This document shows positions 5,324 through 7,316 of a stretch of DNA of 7,316 bases, one piece after another; positions within the stretch are counted from its first letter, which is position 1; every line of letters begins with the position of its first letter. The translations under genes were made by a program, and so were the position numbers. The notes under the pieces are model-generated. The model worked only from the letters and a program-made list of their open reading frames with translations. It was not told where the DNA came from and made no database searches. The DNA comes from Ruminococcaceae bacterium UBA3329 (lineage in GTDB: Bacteria > Bacillota > Clostridia > Oscillospirales > Acutalibacteraceae), in contig DERX01000096.1 of assembly GCA_002361875.1 (NCBI GenBank), positions 1 through 7,316 on the forward strand. The letters are read 5' to 3'.

Positions 5324-7316
5324 TAGTTTCTGCCTCCTCGGGATTTTTTTCATGTGCGTTTCTATTTTTCTTTTTCTTCGGTCTGACACTTCGCCAATCA
5401 AGCGAGGTTTTGTTTATAAACGTTTCGCTTAAATAAAGTATCGGAGCAGTGAACACAACAATTACAATTGCGCTTATCAGAGAACCGCGGGCAAGGAGCG
5501 CGCAAATGCCCTTGATAAGAGTTATATCGCAAACGAGGTACACGCCGAAGGTTGCCATAAAGAATACCGATGCCGACTGCAAAATTGATTTTTCCGCCGC
5601 GGCGACTGCGCTCAAGATTGCGTCCTTCTTAAGCATACCGTTTTGAAGATTTTCTCTGAACCTTGTTGTAAGCAAAATTGCGTAGTCAACGGTTGCACCC
5701 AACTGGACACAGTTGATAACTGTCGGGTCGATAAACGAAATCTGACTTTTGAAAAGCACCGACAAGCTCAAATTCAGCCAAATTGCAAGTTCAATTGAAA
5801 GCACAAGAATTATCGGAATACTTATTGATTTAAAGCAGATTGCAATTAAAATGAAAATCGCAATTATTGAAACTGCACCCGTAATTTTAAAGTCACGGCT
5901 TGTGGTAACAACCATATCCTTTGAAATTGCGCCCTCACCTGTTACAAAAGCGTCTTTATCGTAGGATTTTACTATCTGCTCAATTTGCACCACCTGATTA
6001 TTCAGCTCGTCTGTTGCCGTTGAATACTCGGAATTTACCATCATAAGCTGAAGTCCTTCAGCCTTGCAGATTTTAAGTATTTCATCGGGAACAATATTAC
6101 TCGGAATTGCAGGTCCTAAAAATGAACTGTAGGAAATAATTGAGCTTATACCGTCAAGGTCCTGAATTTCGTCCTCCATCTGCATAACCTCGCCGGCAGG
6201 AAGAGAATCGTCAAATATAATAAACTGTGACGACGCCATTCCGAAATCTTCCTTCAGTTGATTAAGTCCCCTAACCGAAACGAGGTCTTGCGGCAACGCC
6301 TTATCCATACTGTAATAAAGGTTTGCTTTGCTTTGAATGATATAAGACGGAATAAGCAAAATAACAAAAATTATTGCAAGCACTTTTTTGTGCTTAAACA
6401 CCCATTCGTTAAGCTTGCCGAAATTCGGCATAAGTGAACGGTGCTTGAATTTGTCAATATATTTTTCCGTAAGAAGAACGAATGCAGGTAAAATTGTAAC
6501 AACGGTCAAAAGGCCCAAAACAATACCCTTTGCCATAACAAAGCCAATGTCAAAGCCCATTGAGAACTGCATAAACATCAGCGCAACAAAGCCGAATATC
6601 GTCGTAAGCGAGCTTCCTGCAAGGGCAGTTGTGGATTTCACAATTGCGTTTGCCATTGCCTCACGCCTGTCGTCATAAATCAGCTTTTCCTCATGATATC
6701 TGTCAACAAGGAAAATTGAGTAGTCCATTGTAACGCCCAGCTGTAATATCGCCGCAAGGGTTTGGGTAACAAACGATATTTCCCCTATTACAATATTTGT
6801 TCCCATATTATAAATGATTGCAAGCCCCAAAGCCGACAGAACAACCGGCGGCAAGAACCACGAATCCGTCATTAAAAGCATTGCAATAAATGCCAAAACT
6901 ACGGCGAAGGCAACATAAAGCGGTGCCTGCTTAATGCAAATATCCCGTATATCCTCGGTAATTGCCGTAAGTCCGCTTATCAGCACCTTGTCATTCATAA
7001 GCTTTTTGATTTGGCTTATTGCGTCAAGGGTTTTGTCCGCCGAGCCTGCCTCTTCATACTGAACAAGCATCATTGTTTTGGTGCCGTCCTGACTGTAAAA
7101 TATATCTGTCATTACATCGGGCAAAATTTCTACCGGAATTGTAGCATCGGCAATCGTATCAGTCCACATCACCATCGCTACACCGTCAATTTTTTCAATT
7201 TCGGCTTTAATCTCTGCCGCATATTTTGCCGGCATATCCTCAACAATCACTATTGACATACCTGCATTTTTGAATTTTTCGTCAAGCACCTGCTCGCCCT
7301 GAACCGATTCAAGCGT
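5316..7316 (-). CDS. MMPL/RND-superfamily transporter (5' end beyond window)
   Basis: This is a cytoplasmic-membrane proton-driven transporter of the MMPL branch of the RND superfamily, which moves lipids, hydrophobic compounds or drugs; the substrate is unknown. The frame is open to the window edge, giving 666 visible residues (T1 at the edge). The layout is as expected: an extracytoplasmic domain (to about 128), helices 2-6 (about 133-284), helix 7 (about 312-327), a second extracytoplasmic domain (about 330-475), then helices 8-12 (about 478-629) and a basic tail rich in lysine. Both halves carry the proton-relay Asp-Tyr pair: GVTMDYSIFLVDRY (D198-Y199) and GATVDYAILLTTRF (D544-Y545), as in MmpL3. 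Only helix 1 and the start of the first domain appear to be missing, perhaps 50-70 residues. A GTG at 7289 is not the true start, because it lies inside the first external domain. The stop overlaps the lipoprotein start. Confidence 0.93.
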   Translation of the reverse strand, partial: TLESVQGEQVLDEKFKNAGMSIVIVEDMPAKYAAEIKAEIEKIDGVAMVMWTDTIADATIPVEILPDVMTDIFYSQDGTKTMMLVQYEEAGSADKTLDAISQIKKLMNDKVLISGLTAITEDIRDICIKQAPLYVAFAVVLAFIAMLLMTDSWFLPPVVLSALGLAIIYNMGTNIVIGEISFVTQTLAAILQLGVTMDYSIFLVDRYHEEKLIYDDRREAMANAIVKSTTALAGSSLTTIFGFVALMFMQFSMGFDIGFVMAKGIVLGLLTVVTILPAFVLLTEKYIDKFKHRSLMPNFGKLNEWVFKHKKVLAIIFVILLIPSYIIQSKANLYYSMDKALPQDLVSVRGLNQLKEDFGMASSQFIIFDDSLPAGEVMQMEDEIQDLDGISSIISYSSFLGPAIPSNIVPDEILKICKAEGLQLMMVNSEYSTATDELNNQVVQIEQIVKSYDKDAFVTGEGAISKDMVVTTSRDFKITGAVSIIAIFILIAICFKSISIPIILVLSIELAIWLNLSLSVLFKSQISFIDPTVINCVQLGATVDYAILLTTRFRENLQNGMLKKDAILSAVAAAEKSILQSASVFFMATFGVYLVCDITLIKGICALLARGSLISAIVIVVFTAPILYLSETFINKTSLDWRSVRPKKKKNRNAHEKNPEEAETNA

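Noticed and set aside
5324..5401. 26-residue N-terminal extension of the lipoprotein from a TTG
   Set aside because: It would put a basic, non-signal stretch before the lipoprotein signal peptide and lies wholly inside the MMPL coding sequence. The ATG at 5323 has AGGAGG upstream.
7287..7289. GTG as the start of the MMPL gene
   Set aside because: The frame stays open to the window edge, and helix 1, which every MMPL protein has, would be absent. The gene is cut by the window, not naturally short.

Overview
The window suggests a low-to-moderate GC anaerobic Firmicute, most likely a gut clostridium. The reasons are AT-rich intergenic DNA, strong AGGAGG-type ribosome binding sites, TTGAAA/TATAAT-like promoters with 17-base spacers, a rubrerythrin, and an Lsa-type ABC-F protein. 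I cannot name the species. Every gene I can support lies on the minus strand, so transcription runs from high to low coordinates.

Layout in the direction of transcription. (1) 7316-5316: an MMPL/RND-superfamily membrane transporter whose 5' end lies outside the window. (2) 5323-3719: a large predicted lipoprotein of unknown function; its start overlaps the end of the transporter gene by 8 bases, so the two probably form one translationally coupled unit. (3) 3718-3438: a 281-base non-coding stretch. It holds a strong promoter (3675-3703) and a leader of about 230 bases with two tiny ORFs (7 and 30 codons), each with its own ribosome binding site, and three inverted repeats. (4) 3437-1959: a 492-aa ABC-F ATPase of the Lsa/antibiotic-resistance type. 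(5) 1958-1866: a short gap with a palindrome over the ABC-F stop codon and a near-consensus promoter. (6) 1865-495: a MATE-family exporter. (7) 494-450: the rubrerythrin promoter and ribosome binding site. (8) 449-1: rubrerythrin, cut by the window edge inside its rubredoxin-like domain.

Three genes or pairs have drug- or membrane-export themes (MMPL with lipoprotein, ABC-F, MATE). The ABC-F, MATE and rubrerythrin genes each have their own promoter, so this looks like a row of small transcription units rather than one operon. The observation most worth following is the ABC-F leader. Its two uORFs and its hairpins with interchangeable GCCG/CGGC arms look like a ribosome-sensing attenuator that would induce the gene when an antibiotic stalls ribosomes. 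Attenuators of this kind are known upstream of other ABC-F resistance genes, but I do not recognise these leader peptides. No convincing strong intrinsic terminator, RNA gene, mobile element or CRISPR array was seen.
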